Of a DNA stretch of 64,000 nucleotides, positions 33,701 to 45,010 are shown piece after piece. Each line of letters begins with the position of its first letter. Within the stretch, counting starts at the first letter, position 1. This DNA is from Chiridota heheva (lineage: Eukaryota; Echinodermata; Holothuroidea; Apodida; Chiridotidae): contig JAIGNY010002073.1 of the NCBI GenBank assembly GCA_020152595.1, positions 248,001-312,000 of the forward strand, given 5' to 3'. Below the pieces are notes generated by a model that ran no database searches, was not told the DNA's origin, and saw nothing but the letters and a program-made list of their open reading frames with translations. The position numbers and the translations under genes were made by a program.

Positions 33701-33961
33701 TCCATTGCATGAGCAGGCTATGCAGGGTGGAATAAAGGACTGAAGGATAATAGCATAACAAAAGATACATGAAAAAAAGGAATCATGTCAGATTTGCAAA
33801 CTGAGTACTCAGTGACGGCACCAGGATTTCAGTCATGGTGTGCAAGAGAGGGTCAAATTGGTGTCATTGGGAAGAGAGAGGGAAGGGGGAAGCCTAACAA
33901 TCAGACAAAATATGTCCCTGTACAAAATAAATTATGGGGAGGCGATCTCGTGGAAAGAGGT
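33701..33961. repeat. Long direct repeat, left copy
   Basis: Left copy of a ~262-bp direct repeat that flanks the LINE at 33,962-36,432. It begins TCCATTGCATGAGCAGGC and ends CGTGGAAAGAGGT. It differs from the right copy by one substitution (ACTGAAGG/ACTGAGGG) and two homopolymer length changes. See the right copy and the findings. Confidence 0.9.
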
Positions 33962-36432
33962 TCAACCAACCTTACATTGACTGGAGTCAAAACATTATTT
34001 CAGGAACTAACGCTTCCTCCGAAGCAGACAAAATTCTTCTTGAAGTGACCAATTCATTCAATCTCACACAAATGGTGTAGTGACCCACCAGAGATAACAT
34101 CATCCTTGATCTTGTTTTTACTAACAATTTACCAGCTCTTACCTCAGCTAATGTCATTCCCGGTATAAGTGACCATGATATTGTTGAATTGACCTAAATA
34201 TCTCCCCTCCTCGTAAAAAGTTACCTAAACGTAAAATCTATTTAAAGAAAAAAGCTAACATAAAACGAATAAAAGAAGACCTGACCAAATTTAAACTGCA
34301 ATATTATACTCAATTTAATTCCTCCATTGATGTTGATGAAAAATGGAATTTCTTTGAACAAGAAATTAAATTGATTATTGATAAAAACACGCCTCACAAA
34401 TTCACCTCAACCAAACTAAATCTGCCCTGGTTTACCCGTACCCAACGCCGTCTCTGCAGGAAAAAAAACATAAACTGTTTAAAAAGCTAAGACTAATCAA
34501 CAAGCCAATGACTGGACTACCTATAAAAGCTTTAGAAAGGCTGTCCATAAAAACCTCAAAGAAGCTAGAAACACCTTCATCTGTGATAAACTTAAAAACT
34601 CACTTAACGAAAACCCAAAGGCATTTTGGTCCTATATCAAAAGATTAAGAAGTAACTCTGTAGGTGTGTCTGATCTACTAAATAACGGTAAACTCTGCAG
34701 TGACAGTAAAACTAAAGCTAACATTCTAAATGACCAGTTTTTCAGTGCTTTCACAGTAGAAAACACCTCCCAAATTCCTGTAACTAAACCACTTACCAAC
34801 AGCAAAATAAACCAACTTATAATTACCCCAGAAGGTGTCAAAAGCAACTGCATAACCTAGACCCCAACAAAGCCTCAGGTCCTGACCAAATACCACCATG
34901 GTTTCTAAAAGCACACGCTGATGACCTCTATGAAATTCTAACTGATCTCTTTCAAACCTCTGTCGATAATGGTACTATCCCTAACAAGTGGAAAGAAGCA
35001 AACATATGTAGCGTTTTTTAAAAAGGTGATAAACAAAACCCAGCTAATTATAGACCTATTTCCCTCACCTGCGTTTGTAGTAAAATCCTTGAGCATATAA
35101 TCCACTCACATGTGATGAAATTCCTTGATGAGCATAATATCTTAACTGATTTACAACATGGCTTCCGTGCAAAAAGATCGACTGAAACACAACTCCTCTT
35201 AACAATAAATGATATCTCTAAACAAATTGACCAAAACAGTAACGTCTCTATGGCTATTCTTGACTTCTCAAAAGCCTTTGATAAAGTCCCCACCAGCGCT
35301 TGTTATCCAAACTTTCTGCCTATGGCATTGATGGAAATCTTCTGGCCTGGTTTGCATCATTCCTCAACAACCGCATCCAGCGTGTTGTTTGCGATGGTGA
35401 AATCTCTGATTCTAAACAGGTTTTATCCGGTGTACCACAAGGTACTGTCTTGGGTCCTTTACTTTTCCTCTTATATATAAATGACATCCCTGATAATATA
35501 AACAGCACAGTCAGACTGTTTGCTGATGACTGCCTTGTGTACAGAACAATTGATAACCCCTCTGACCAACAAATCCTCCAAGATGATCTTAACAAACTTG
35601 AACAATGGCAAAACAAATGGCAAATGAATTTCAACCCCTCCAAATGCTACATCTTGTCAATTTCCTCTAAGAAATGCTTTAAATCACCTGTTTATACCTT
35701 ATGCAACCAGCCACTAAAACATGTCAACTCCCACCCATACCTAGGTGTTGAAATTGATAATAAACTTAGATGGGATAAACATATACATAACATAACCAAG
35801 AAAGCTAACTCTATACTTGGCCTTTTAAAACGTAACCTCTCAAACTGTCCCACCGACGTTAAATCCACTGCTTATAAAGCTCTAGTCAGGCCAGTACTTG
35901 AGTACGCATCTGCAGTCTGGGACCCCATCACCAGTGCGATGTGGATAAACTTGAATCTATTCAAAGGAGAGCAGCCAGGTTCTGTATGGCAGACTACTCT
36001 TATAAATCTAGTGTAAAAAACATGCTTTATAAATTAGATTGGCCCCTGCTTAAAACAAGACGATACAACACCCGGCTACATATGCTATATAAAATCAATA
36101 ACAATCTTGTCGCCATCAATAAGGATGAACTTATCCCCACCGTTAGAACTAATACAAGAAATAATCATGACCTTAATTTCCAGGTTCCCTATGCTAAAAA
36201 GAATGTATATAAACACTCTTTCTTCCCTCACACACTAAAGGATTGGAATGCTTTACCGTCAGACATTGTTCATGCACTAAGTCTCAATTGTTTCAAAGCT
36301 AAACTTACTAACACCTGTATTGCTAACTAGTTTTTTTATATTATTTTTACTCATACTTTTTACGCTCGGTTGGCGTTCATGTCCTCTTGAAGGATTTTTG
36401 CCGACTTAACCGTTTCAGATTCAGATTCAGAT
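33962..36432 (+). mobile_element. CR1/Jockey-superfamily LINE, 5'-truncated (dead)
   Basis: 2.47-kb element starting inside the endonuclease: FNQPYIDWSQNIISG..., ILDLVFTNNLPALTSANVIP, GISDHDIVEL. Then LKLNLPWFTRTQRR, KAFWSYIKRLRSNSVGVSD, LDPNKASGPDQIPPWFL, QNPANYRPISLTCVCSKILE, HGFRAKRSTETQLLLTINDI, MAILDFSKAFDKVP, GVPQGTVLGPLLFLLYINDI and the catalytic VRLFADDCLVYR. The C-terminal part (LVRPVLEYASAVWD, LESIQRRAARFC, LKDWNALPSDIVHALSLNCF) ends at a TAG at about 36,330. The 3' UTR ends in a (GATTCA)n tail at 36,418-36,432. At least seven stops or frameshifts are visible, so it cannot move itself. A truncated relative lies at 58,266. Confidence 0.9.
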
Positions 36433-36694
36433 TCCATTGCATGAGCAGGCTATGCAGGGTGGAATAAAGGACTGAGGGATAATAGCATAACAAAAGATAC
36501 ATGAAAAAAGGAATCATGTCAGATTTGCAAACTGAGTACTCAGTGACGGCACCAGGATTTCAGTCATGGTGTGCAAGAGAGGGTCAAATTGGTGTCATTG
36601 GGAAGAGAGAGGGAAGGGGGAAGCCTAACAATCAGACAAAATATGTCCCTGTACAAAATAAATTATGGGGGGAGGCGATCTCGTGGAAAGAGGT
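36433..36694. repeat. Long direct repeat, right copy
   Basis: Right copy of the ~262-bp direct repeat, starting immediately after the (GATTCA)n tail of the LINE. Removing the LINE and one copy leaves an uninterrupted sequence, so the pair behaves like a very long target-site duplication. The overlapping open frame in each copy (MSDLQTEYSVTAPGFQSWC...) has no recognised family. Confidence 0.9.
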
Positions 36695-37217
36695 GAGATT
36701 TCCCCCATGCCCCCCGTAGCGCCACTGTGAATACTTAATCCTTTACAACACAATAAGCCGAACAAATTTTCCAACATAGATCAAAGTTTCCAACAAAGAC
36801 TTTCCGAGCGCTGGAAGCCTTTATTTGATCAGAACTGCAGTTTGCTTTTGTTACAAGTACCGTACCATGCATATTGCATTCGGGGGAATTTCAAAATGGC
36901 GACGCCCATGGACAGCGAATCAGTTCAAGTACCTAAGGATTTAGTGGTTGGTTGTCTTCGTTAATGTATTTTTGTTATTAAAAGAATACTACGAATATGT
37001 TATTCTAACATTGAAAAGTTATTGGTTTTACGTACTACAGTCTGGAACATGCGCCGAAAACTTAAAGAGAGCCAACCGTACATTAAGCCTTGCTTAACCC
37101 TACCGGCCTGCTAAAAATCACATATCAGTTTCGCGATTTTTGTTTTGTTTTGTTTTGTACATGATCCTCCCTCACAGGAACTCGGCAAGACTTCTATAGA
37201 GTTCACCCGAAGTAAAA
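36695..37217. other. Gene-free stretch
   Basis: No gene or recognised repeat seen. Confidence 0.4.
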
Positions 37218-37625
37218 ATCCATAGGAGAAAACACGATTTTTGTGATTTCGACAAAAAATTGCACATCAAATGAAAACTACTAGAATTTGCAGAAAGGTA
37301 ATTATTGTCCAATTTGTCATAATATTTCAGCAAAACAAAAAAAATCCCATACTCAGGAATGGCTGAGAACGAGGTATTTTGTGGAAAAGTGACATTGTTA
37401 AAATATAACATTTTCACGCAATAGATACTTTCATAGCATAATGTTGACGCTTAATTTTTTTCACAAAAATACCACGTTTTCAGCCATTCGGAGTGGAATT
37501 TTATTTTTTAGCTGAAATATCTTGACAAATCAGATACTTATTAGATTTCTGTTAGTTTTCAGTTGAGGTATGTGCAATTTGTTGTCGAAATCACGAATAA
37601 TTGTATTTTTTCCCATTGACGGTAT
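37218..37625. repeat. Long inverted repeat (~170-bp arms)
   Basis: Left arm about 37,218-37,394, right arm about 37,455-37,625. Complementary blocks include GTGATTTCGACAAAAAATTG/CAATTTGTTGTCGAAATCAC, AATATTTCAGC/GCTGAAATAT and GAATGGCTGAGAACG/CGTTTTCAGCCATTC. Arms are roughly three-quarters identical and enclose a ~60-bp loop. It could be a foldback transposon; no target duplication or coding sequence was recognised. Confidence 0.75.
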
Positions 37626-38049
37626 TAAACAATAGTGCCCCATAGGGCCATAGTAATTATTTTGGACCTCTTTTTTTTCCGTTAAAAATCATCCGACGAG
37701 CTCTCCAAGTACTTTCAGGTTCAAAACACTGCTATCGGGCCATAAGATTTAAGCGGGGGTAATATTTATGTATGTATTATGTTTTTTTTATGTACAGTAT
37801 GTTTGTATGTAATGTAATAATATATGTTTTAGATTATTTGAGGAAAGATTAAAATAATACTTATAAAGTACAACTTAAAATCTAAACATTTTATATTTAG
37901 AGAGTCAGAGAACTTATCTTGTCGTGGTGCTAAACGGGTAAAGATTAAAAAAAAACGAATTTAAAAAAAACATAGGAATTGTATACAATTTATAACAACC
38001 TTCGTATGGCAATCCCAACCGTACTGAGGGATTTGTATAATAACTACAT
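37626..38049. other. Gene-free stretch
   Basis: AT-rich sequence; no gene or repeat seen. Confidence 0.4.
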
Positions 38050-38315
38050 GTAGGTGTGCCTGTCGTGACATGACTGTCGATGGCTTAACATCTCCGACGA
38101 AGGACGGCAAGCGCCATTCCACCATTGCCACTTCTCTCAACAGCTGAATGAGGAGCAGGAGCTACAAACAACGTACTTCTGCCTTGATAACTGCCATATC
38201 TGTCTGCATACACTGGGAAAAGTGGTAGACCTGATCAAGGCTTAAACCGGGTACCTTCAGCATCTCAGTCATGCGCTCTACCAACTGTGCTAGCTGACTC
38301 CTATCATGGCCAAAA
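38050..38315 (-). mobile_element. tRNA-derived SINE (antisense)
   Basis: The minus strand from about 38,300 reads TCAGCTAGCACAGTTGGTAG then AGCGC, an A-box-like tRNA start, and 30-40 bases later GGTACCCGGTTTAAGCC, a B-box-like sequence. These are the internal RNA polymerase III promoter elements. The tRNA-like head cannot form a complete cloverleaf and is followed by a ~180-bp unrelated body with a GATGTTAAGCCATCGAC end, so it is a SINE and not a tRNA gene. The open frame on the minus strand here is a by-product. Confidence 0.65.
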
Positions 38316-38744
38316 TCACCATAAGAACCATAGTGTTCAGCTGCACAGGAACAAAGTGTCACAAGCATTGACATATTGGAGGGGGCTCAATTTTTTTTCT
38401 CAAAATACCTGAATTTTAGGTAACATGGCTTTCACATATATAAACATATTTGTAGTAAAAGTTATGTATTTTGAAGAGGCCATAATGGGACATGAGGAGC
38501 AGGGCTGAAGACTCTTTTTATGTATTATTTTATATTTATTCATAACTTTGTCGTAGTTTAAAGACAACTCAGTTCAGAATATCTGGTTTATATAAAATCT
38601 CTATTTATCCTTACACCTTTAGCTATTTATGATAAACTCACAGGTCCCAGACAGCTACAAAAAAATATTCAGTTTAGTAACCCTCTGACACAAAGAGCAA
38701 ATTTTGTCAACTGAACAATTTTGGACCTTTTATTTTACCTATTT
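38316..38744. other. Gene-free stretch
   Basis: AT-rich; no gene or repeat recognised. Confidence 0.4.
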
Positions 38745-39185
38745 AATTTAGCAAATATAGGCAATTAAAAAAATTGGGTGATTTGTATCAAAATTTGGAC
38801 AATTTTTAACCCAATTTGAAAGAGTTTTAATCAAATTAAATTGATTTTATCAAACTTTGGCCAATATTTTACCCAAAATGGACAACTTTTAACCAAATTT
38901 GGGCGATTTTTAATCAAATTGGGTGTTATCAAAAATTGGACATTTTTTAACTCAATTTGGGCGACTTTTAACAAAATTTGGGCAATTTTCAATCAACTTT
39001 GGCGATTGTTATCCTTGGCGATTTTCTACAAAATTTTGGCCATTTCAAAGAAAATTTAGGCCATCTTTAACCAAAGTTGGGCCATTATCAACCAAATTTG
39101 TACCATTTCTTAGCAAATTTGGGTCATTTTTAACCATAATTGGACTATTTTTAACCAAATTTGGACAATTTTAAAACAAATTTGG
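38745..39185. repeat. ~28-30-bp minisatellite
   Basis: About 14-15 degenerate units of the form TTTTAACCAAATTTGGGCGA, with variants TTTGGCCATT, TTTGGACAAT and TTGGGTCATT. The two overlapping open frames reading KFGQFLTKFG-like peptides come from the repeat. Confidence 0.85.
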
Positions 39186-39527
39186 TTGACCGATATTCAT
39201 ACCTGAATTTGGTCAGATGGTAGAAAATAGTTTCTTCTTTATGAAGAATTTTTCAATATCAGGATGATCATTTGACTAATGTTACCATTTTTTATGAATT
39301 TCGCGGCAGGTTGACCGGGAAAGAGGTGGCTCGACCGGAAAGCAAAACCCTGTCAGGGCCATCAGGGGGTAACTTTCCTGCTTCCCTCCTCTCCACTTCC
39401 TATGCCACTGCAGAGAGGGGTACGACTCACGCTGTCCACGGGTGATGATGGGTCTGGCCTATAATTATCACCCCAGCATTTTTGTGTTACTATCTTTGAA
39501 AATTTGTTATCAAAAATATTGATCGAT
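39186..39527. other. Gene-free stretch
   Basis: No gene seen. Includes a GATCGATCGAT word near 39,520 just before the LINE copy. Confidence 0.4.
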
Positions 39528-40842
39528 CGATACTTTTAGAGTCCTCACTAAACCCCAGAACCCTGTTTACAACCTCATTAGGTACCCCAAATTCTCCACC
39601 CTCTTTGATTGGACTAAAACCCTATCCCCTCCCTTTAGCTTGCACATTAAATCAGACCTCTTCCATCTTGGCATCAACCCCGCCACTATCGGCACCTTCT
39701 CCTGGCCCACTTTTCCTCCTTGGGCCACCCCCTCCCTTTATCCACCTGGGCCTCTCCACACATCACAAAACCCAAACCCACCCTAACCTCTTCATCAATC
39801 TCCACAACCAAATCAAAGACCAACTCTCAAATTACACCTCCATCTATACTGATGGCTCCAAGAAAGGCAACAAGACAGCTGCTGCTGCCGTCATCCAAGA
39901 TATCACCCTCAGGAGCAGACTTCCTGACTAATCATCCATCTTTTCAGCCAATATGAAGGCCATTCTCCTTGCCCTCAACTTTATTGAGTACTCTCCACTC
40001 AGCCACTTTGCCATTTTCTCCAACTCAAAGGCTGTTCTTACTTCTTTACTCAACCTTAAATGGAATAATTTCACATCCCACCTCCTCCTCCGGAGACTCC
40101 TTTTGCCCACCCTTTGCAGGAAAAGTGTTCTTTTCTTCTGGAAACCCAGCCATGTTGGCATCTCTGGCAATGACAGGGCTGATGCAGCCGCTAAGCTTGC
40201 CCTCAACCTCCCCACTACCTCTTTTCCCCAAACCCTCTCTGACATTAAACCGCTTATCTCTTCCCTTGTTCATGACCGCTGGCAAACCTCATGGAACTCA
40301 CAAATTGATAACAAACTCCACGTCATCCAGCCCACCATTCCGATCAAACTCACTATCAACAACCTCTCTCGTATCGACAACGTTCATATTACCCGTCTTA
40401 GAATAGGTCACACCCACCTCACTCACTCCCACCTCCTTATTGGCTTCCCCCAACCCCTCTGCAGCAATTGCCATTGCACCCTCACAATCCATCACATTCT
40501 TCTTGCTTGCCCCCTGTACAACCTTCCCAGAGCTTCCCTCGCTCCCCACAACTCAATTGCTGACTTTTTCCAGAAAAATCCTCCTAATAAAATTATCTCC
40601 TTCCTTCATCATGCTTGCCTCTACAACCATATTTAATTCTCCTCTTTCACCCCCTCTCTCTACTTTGTTTTTGTTTCAACCATGCACCTCCTCTCTCGAT
40701 CACAGCTTTCTGACTTTTGTTCTTGAATTTCTCTCATTCTCCTCCTGTTTCCTTTCCTTCCTACCTCTAGAATGATCTGACCTCTCAGGCACAATTTGAT
40801 TCTTGTTGTCGTGGGGCCGTTAAGCCCTCATCAAATAAACAA
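39528..40842 (+). mobile_element. I/Nimb-like LINE, copy B (5'-truncated)
   Basis: Sense 3' end of the same family as the 10.7-kb element, keeping the RNase H and C-terminal region. It reads YTDGSKKGNKTAAAAVIQD, then (227-codon frame from 39,953) MKAILLALNFIEYSPLSHFA, FSNSKAVLTSLLNLKW, KPSHVGISGNDRADAAAKLA, then RLRIGHTHLTHSHLLIGFP, CSNCHC and HHILLACPLYNLPRA. One catalytic aspartate of RNase H is replaced: copy A has FSDSKA, this copy has FSNSKA. A stop and frameshift near 39,930 separate YTDGSK from the rest. The 3' end is GTGGGGCCGTTAAGCCCTCA followed by a CAAATAAACAAA tail at 40,828-40,842. Confidence 0.9.
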
Positions 40843-41149
40843 AAATGGGTCTTAAAATTTCATACTGCACACGTGTATGTATGGTGTTGCCAAGGCATCT
40901 CAAAGACTATTACAACCAAATATGCTGTGCCCACAATGTAGTTTTAAAAGTCGGTGCGCCCCAGCAGAACAAAGTCAGTGAAATTTCCGAAAAGCAGGAA
41001 ATTTTACCTGCATATATAGCCCAAAATAGTTGATTTTCTGACCAACTTTTGAAGAAATGTCTGCACTTTGTAGCAAATATAAACCAAAATAATGGGTATA
41101 ATTTTTTGGAAAATTTTATACACAATCTAAAAACTAACCAATTTTTTCA
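40843..41149. other. Gene-free stretch
   Basis: AT-rich; no gene or repeat recognised. Confidence 0.4.
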
Positions 41150-41500
41150 AAAAAATAACATTTTTCAGAATAGTTGGAAAATTTGATATCATGACTTCAT
41201 TAATCGGGAAATTTCCGATTCCGATTTGAAAACAAAAGAAATTAAGAACCCAATTTGGAAAAATTAGGAAATTTTAGATGCAGATTCAGAAAAATCTGGT
41301 ATTTTACAGACCATGATTCAGATAAATTGAGAAGTTTTGGAAAATTTGATATCATAACTTCAAATTTCCGAATCTGAGTGGAAACAAAAGAAATTAAGAA
41401 CACGATTTAAAAAAAAAATCGGGAAACTGATTTTAGAAAGATTGGATGTTTTAAGACCATGATTCGGAAAAATTGGGAAGTTTGATAACATTCTTCGGAA
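41150..41500. repeat. ~163-bp degenerate tandem repeat
   Basis: Two or more units: GGAAAATTTGATATCATGAC near 41,176 recurs as GGAAAATTTGATATCATAAC near 41,338, each followed by GGAAACAAAAGAAATTAAGAA-like sequence and a GACCATGATTCGG-like word. AT-rich, non-coding. Confidence 0.65.
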
Positions 41501-42024
41501 GATTGGGTAATTTCAGGTGTTGGCTCAGAAAAATTGGAATATACGATTCGGGAAGAAATTATCATTGCTCCTTGGAAAAAATAGAGCTACGCTACAGCTC
41601 TTTCAATAATCCACACATTTTGCCCAAATTTTTAGATTATTTTCCTCGAATTTTTCCTCATTCTTAAATATTGGGGTCACCCCTTCCATCACTCCCCCAC
41701 CCTCCCAGTTGTGATGCCCCTGCACAGGAGAAATCTTAAAATATGTTTATTTTTCCTTCTTAACCTAGTGATGTCCGAGACTGTGGATTTGGACACTTTT
41801 AAAACCTTTATTAAAAACTTATCTATTTAAACTAGCACATGGACTCATAATTTACGATTATATCTCTTGTACAGTGTTTAAGAGCATGTTTATTCATGAA
41901 TCTTAGCACTATAATATTTTGAATGATGATAATAAAATAAAAAAAATTCTCCTTATCAGCGAAATAAAAGAACATTTTCAGATAAGTTTTGAAGATTTCA
42001 TAGGCATGACATTTCCAATCTTTT
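41501..42024. other. Gene-free stretch
   Basis: AT-rich; no gene or repeat recognised. Confidence 0.35.
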
Positions 42025-42295
42025 TCAATTTTATTAACAAAATCAAGTTAAATCCAGCTATTTACATAATTTTTATCATCAACAAATCTGAAAATTGAGG
42101 TTTAAAGATTTGTCACAAATATTTAGGCCTAGGCCTATTCATTAATAATGTTAATGAATTTGTTGTATGCAAATGGCTGTTTTGAAGAGGCAACATTAAT
42201 TACTTTAAAATCTATTAAAAACCATCATAGTCGCAAAACATTTCATCAAAATCTGTTGAACATGCAATGACCAGTTTACAGCGTTTTTAAATCCC
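42025..42295 (+). repeat. Interspersed ~270-bp repeat, copy 1
   Basis: Near-identical (a few per cent difference by eye) to 63,132-63,398. It shares AATCAAGTTAAATCCAGCTA, TTAGGCCTAGGCCTATTC, the palindrome TCATTAATAATGTTAATGA and CATGCAATGACCAGTTTACA. No coding sequence or terminal repeat was recognised. Confidence 0.85.
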
Positions 42296-42632
42296 TGGCA
42301 ACAATTTGCATATTTTATGATGTATTACAGGGTGGTAATTATGTGGTATTTTCTTTTGTAAATCTTTTGTTTTTTAAATGTGTATCATAATTCCTTGAAG
42401 TGGTGGAGCAAATTCTGACCAAAAGTTTTAGAGTCTTTGCCATGCCCCTGATAAATTTAAATTAGGAATAGACTTTCCCATCTTTTTCAGTGACTAAGAT
42501 TTAGGAAAGAAATCTAAAGAATTTTAAAGATTTTGAGCTATCTGCCTGGTCATCCATTCACAATTAAAAATTGTTCAACTTTGATCAGCCCTAACTCATT
42601 AAAACAAGTTTTTTTTTTTTTTTCAAAAGTGA

Positions 42633-42690
42633 AGCTTGGCACGTTTGACTGTTGTGGTGCCGTTAAACCTCAGCAAAGCAAAGCAAACCG
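42633..42690 (+). mobile_element. LINE/SINE tail fragment
   Basis: GACTGTTGTGGTGCCGTTAA followed by ACCTCAGCAAAGCAAAGC is a version of the I/Nimb-like LINE 3' end (compare 10,700 and 40,815) with a CAAAG-type tail. Only the last ~55 bases are present. Confidence 0.6.
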
Positions 42691-43191
42691 AAAAACTGAT
42701 CTGCCCAGATTTGAACCAATATAGAAATTGCTACATGTCGTTAGACCTTAAAAGTCTAAAATGGCTTTCAAAGTAACTTCAAATTTTCCATTTTTTTTCT
42801 GATACAGGAAATGTTTGGTGGGAATACTGTAGATTTGAAAGGAATTTTCTTCACAATATTTAGGGGTTTCATTTAAATTTCGCTCATACAGTGGAAATTT
42901 TAATACTGCAGTCGACTAAAGTATACTTCAAAGATTCTTAACTACATTGGTCTATTTTAAAAATATCTAATTCATATTGCCATGACAAAATCAACAGTGA
43001 CAAAACCAAATCCTTTGAATCTGGGCATGGTTCAAACAGAAACATTGAAACCCTAAAAAGCCAAAATACAGAATAAACGTCTACAAAAAATTCACACTGA
43101 AGCAAAAGTTCAAGTTAAGGGAGTTAGAATTACTGTTCTAAAAAAATTTGGGATTTATTTAAAATTTTCTTATTTGTCTAAAAATTCAACC
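42691..43191. other. Gene-free stretch
   Basis: AT-rich; no gene or repeat recognised. Confidence 0.35.
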
Positions 43192-43404
43192 ATATATACA
43201 TGTACTTTTGATTCCTTATTTAATGATCCATTAAATTGGTCTAAAATCCAAATATATACATGACTTTTGATTCCTTATTTAATGATCCATAAAAGAAAAT
43301 TATATAAACATGTACTTTTGATTCCTTATTTAATGATCCATTAAAGAAAATTATATATACATGTACTTTTGATTCCTTATTTAATGATCCATTAAAGAAA
43401 ATTT
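43192..43404. repeat. ~50-60-bp tandem repeat, four units
   Basis: Four units of ATATATACATGTACTTTTGA followed by TTCCTTATTTAATGATCCAT, at 43,192, 43,253, 43,303 and 43,353. The first unit is about 10 bp longer (TTGGTCTAAAATCCAA end), the later ones end AAAGAAAATT. The units are very similar, so expansion is recent. Confidence 0.9.
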
Positions 43405-43539
43405 ATGCAAGGTCATTCGGAAGATATAGTTTTCGATCTTCAAAAAAATGATATGCGTTTAACCAAAATTATGTATGCCTGTTTCCATCTATGATCACGA
43501 GTACAAACCACAAAATCTTTTGCTCAACGTTTAGTTAAA

Positions 43540-44135
43540 ATGCTATTTCCTTACGGTGTTAGGACATTTAAGTTGATTTAAGTAGGTAGGGTCATAGTAT
43601 TGTCTAACAATATTTTGAACAGTAAGTAAATTTTTGAACCTTTTCTTGAATAAATTCTTTATCATTTTGAGAAATGTAAATTGAAGTGTTCTGTTCAACT
43701 TGGCCATTTCAAAATTCCATTGGATTGCATAGGCATGATGTCTAGTTACTATTGATCTCACAATTGATTTATATAAAATGATGATAAAGTTTATTTTAAT
43801 TATTCTCATTATTTTGAATGCTTGTTTGGCTACCTCTGCAGTCTCTTAGTTTTGATAAAAGTATAGAAATCTATAATAAGTTTTGTACAGTTAATAGTCT
43901 TATGTCTTCTTTCTTTGTTGAAAGAATTTTATTATTCATCGTATAGGACCAGTTTTGATAATTACATGTATACACAATGTGAAGAACTGCAGTTATCTTC
44001 TTGAATTTTATTTACCAGTCCACATAGTATACTCAATTTTAATCTTGTTGTAAATTTTCTTTCTCTCCCATTGAGTTTATTACTTTGATTAAATTTGTAT
44101 CATCGGCAACTGATAGTACTAACTAGTAAAAGATG
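43540..44135 (-). pseudogene. LINE reverse transcriptase remnant (antisense)
   Basis: The minus strand at about 44,110 reads LSVADDTNLIKVINSMGEKE, the catalytic x-A-D-D-T-N-L block of Jockey/CR1-type RTs, followed by LQQD and a short W-containing segment. An open frame at 43,543-43,809 (SIVRSIVTRHHAYAIQWNFE) fits the later L-Y-x-x-x-x-x-S...Y-x-x-x-x-W region. Heavily decayed. Confidence 0.6.
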
Positions 44136-44699
44136 ATATAAAACAAAGGAATGAAAGGTTTTTCAGTATTCAAATAATTTATTATCTTGATTTTTATAAT
44201 GCTAATGTATGTACTATATTTTGGGCATGTATGCACTTATTACTGTAAGACATGTTTTTCTTTCATTTTCAAAAACAAAATGTGTACTTTTAGAGTGGTG
44301 AAATAACTTTATGTTCATGTCATGTACAGGCAACATCAGCTACAATGTTCTAATATCTACAAATCATTTAAAATTGGTCAGAAAATAGTTATTTTACAGC
44401 TTTTTGAGTTCAGGCAGGAGTCTGTTAATTTGTGATGTACAACTGGGTGAAGGAGTGCAGCAATTTCTGACTAATAGCGAATGAATTTTCAGGATAACCA
44501 CCTCTCAAATTCTAGCAAATTAGCCTTTCTCATTGCCAATTTCAGTGAAGAAAAGAAATTTAAAAAAGAACATAAAGATTTGTATATTTTGCCCCATTCA
44601 TACATCACAAATTTAGACTATATTGGAAATTGATCAGACATTACTCAGTTAACAAATAACCTATTTCGAAATCCATAGACTGTTCTTCCCAAAAATTAA
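44136..44699. other. Gene-free stretch
   Basis: AT-rich; no gene or repeat recognised. The missing first coding exon of the C22orf39-type gene would be expected somewhere upstream of 45,208, but I could not find it. Confidence 0.35.
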
Positions 44700-45010
44700 G
44701 TCTTTTCAACAGGTTGTTCAACTCACGACACCCTTAGCCAGATTGCATGTATCTTTACCGGCTACATCAGTCAGAACTTTACTTAATGTAGTATTGCCAC
44801 AAGTTAATCAGTGGAGAACAGGGCAATGTTCGCATTTGCAGGACAAGCTTATGGAATGATCTTCCTATCCAAACTCACAAGGATACATCAATTACCTGTT
44901 TTAAAATTCAGTTAAAGACACATCTCTTTCTCAAAGCTTCTGTTGCTGTTAGATTGTTGGTATATTCGTGTTGTTAGTTGGGTATTGTTCTCTTTTGTGT
45001 AAGTTACATA
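44700..45010 (+). pseudogene. CR1-like LINE C-terminal remnant
   Basis: Reads TSLWNDLPIQTHKDTSIT then CFKIQLKTHLFLKASV, the typical ending of CR1/L2-type proteins (S-L-W-N-x-L-P...F-K-x-x-L-K-T-x-L-F). The sequence before it is frame-broken. It lies about 200 bp upstream of the first visible coding exon of the C22orf39-type gene, so it is presumably intronic. Confidence 0.65.

Noticed and set aside
35112..36330. Three long plus-strand frames as a possible host gene
   Set aside because: They are consecutive frames of one LINE reverse transcriptase with frameshifts between them.
38230..38315. tRNA gene on the minus strand
   Set aside because: A and B box-like sequences are present, but the stems do not form a complete cloverleaf and an unrelated body follows, so it is called a SINE.
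43192..43404. CRISPR-like repeat array
   Set aside because: The units are contiguous without unique spacers and the DNA is eukaryotic; it is an ordinary tandem repeat.
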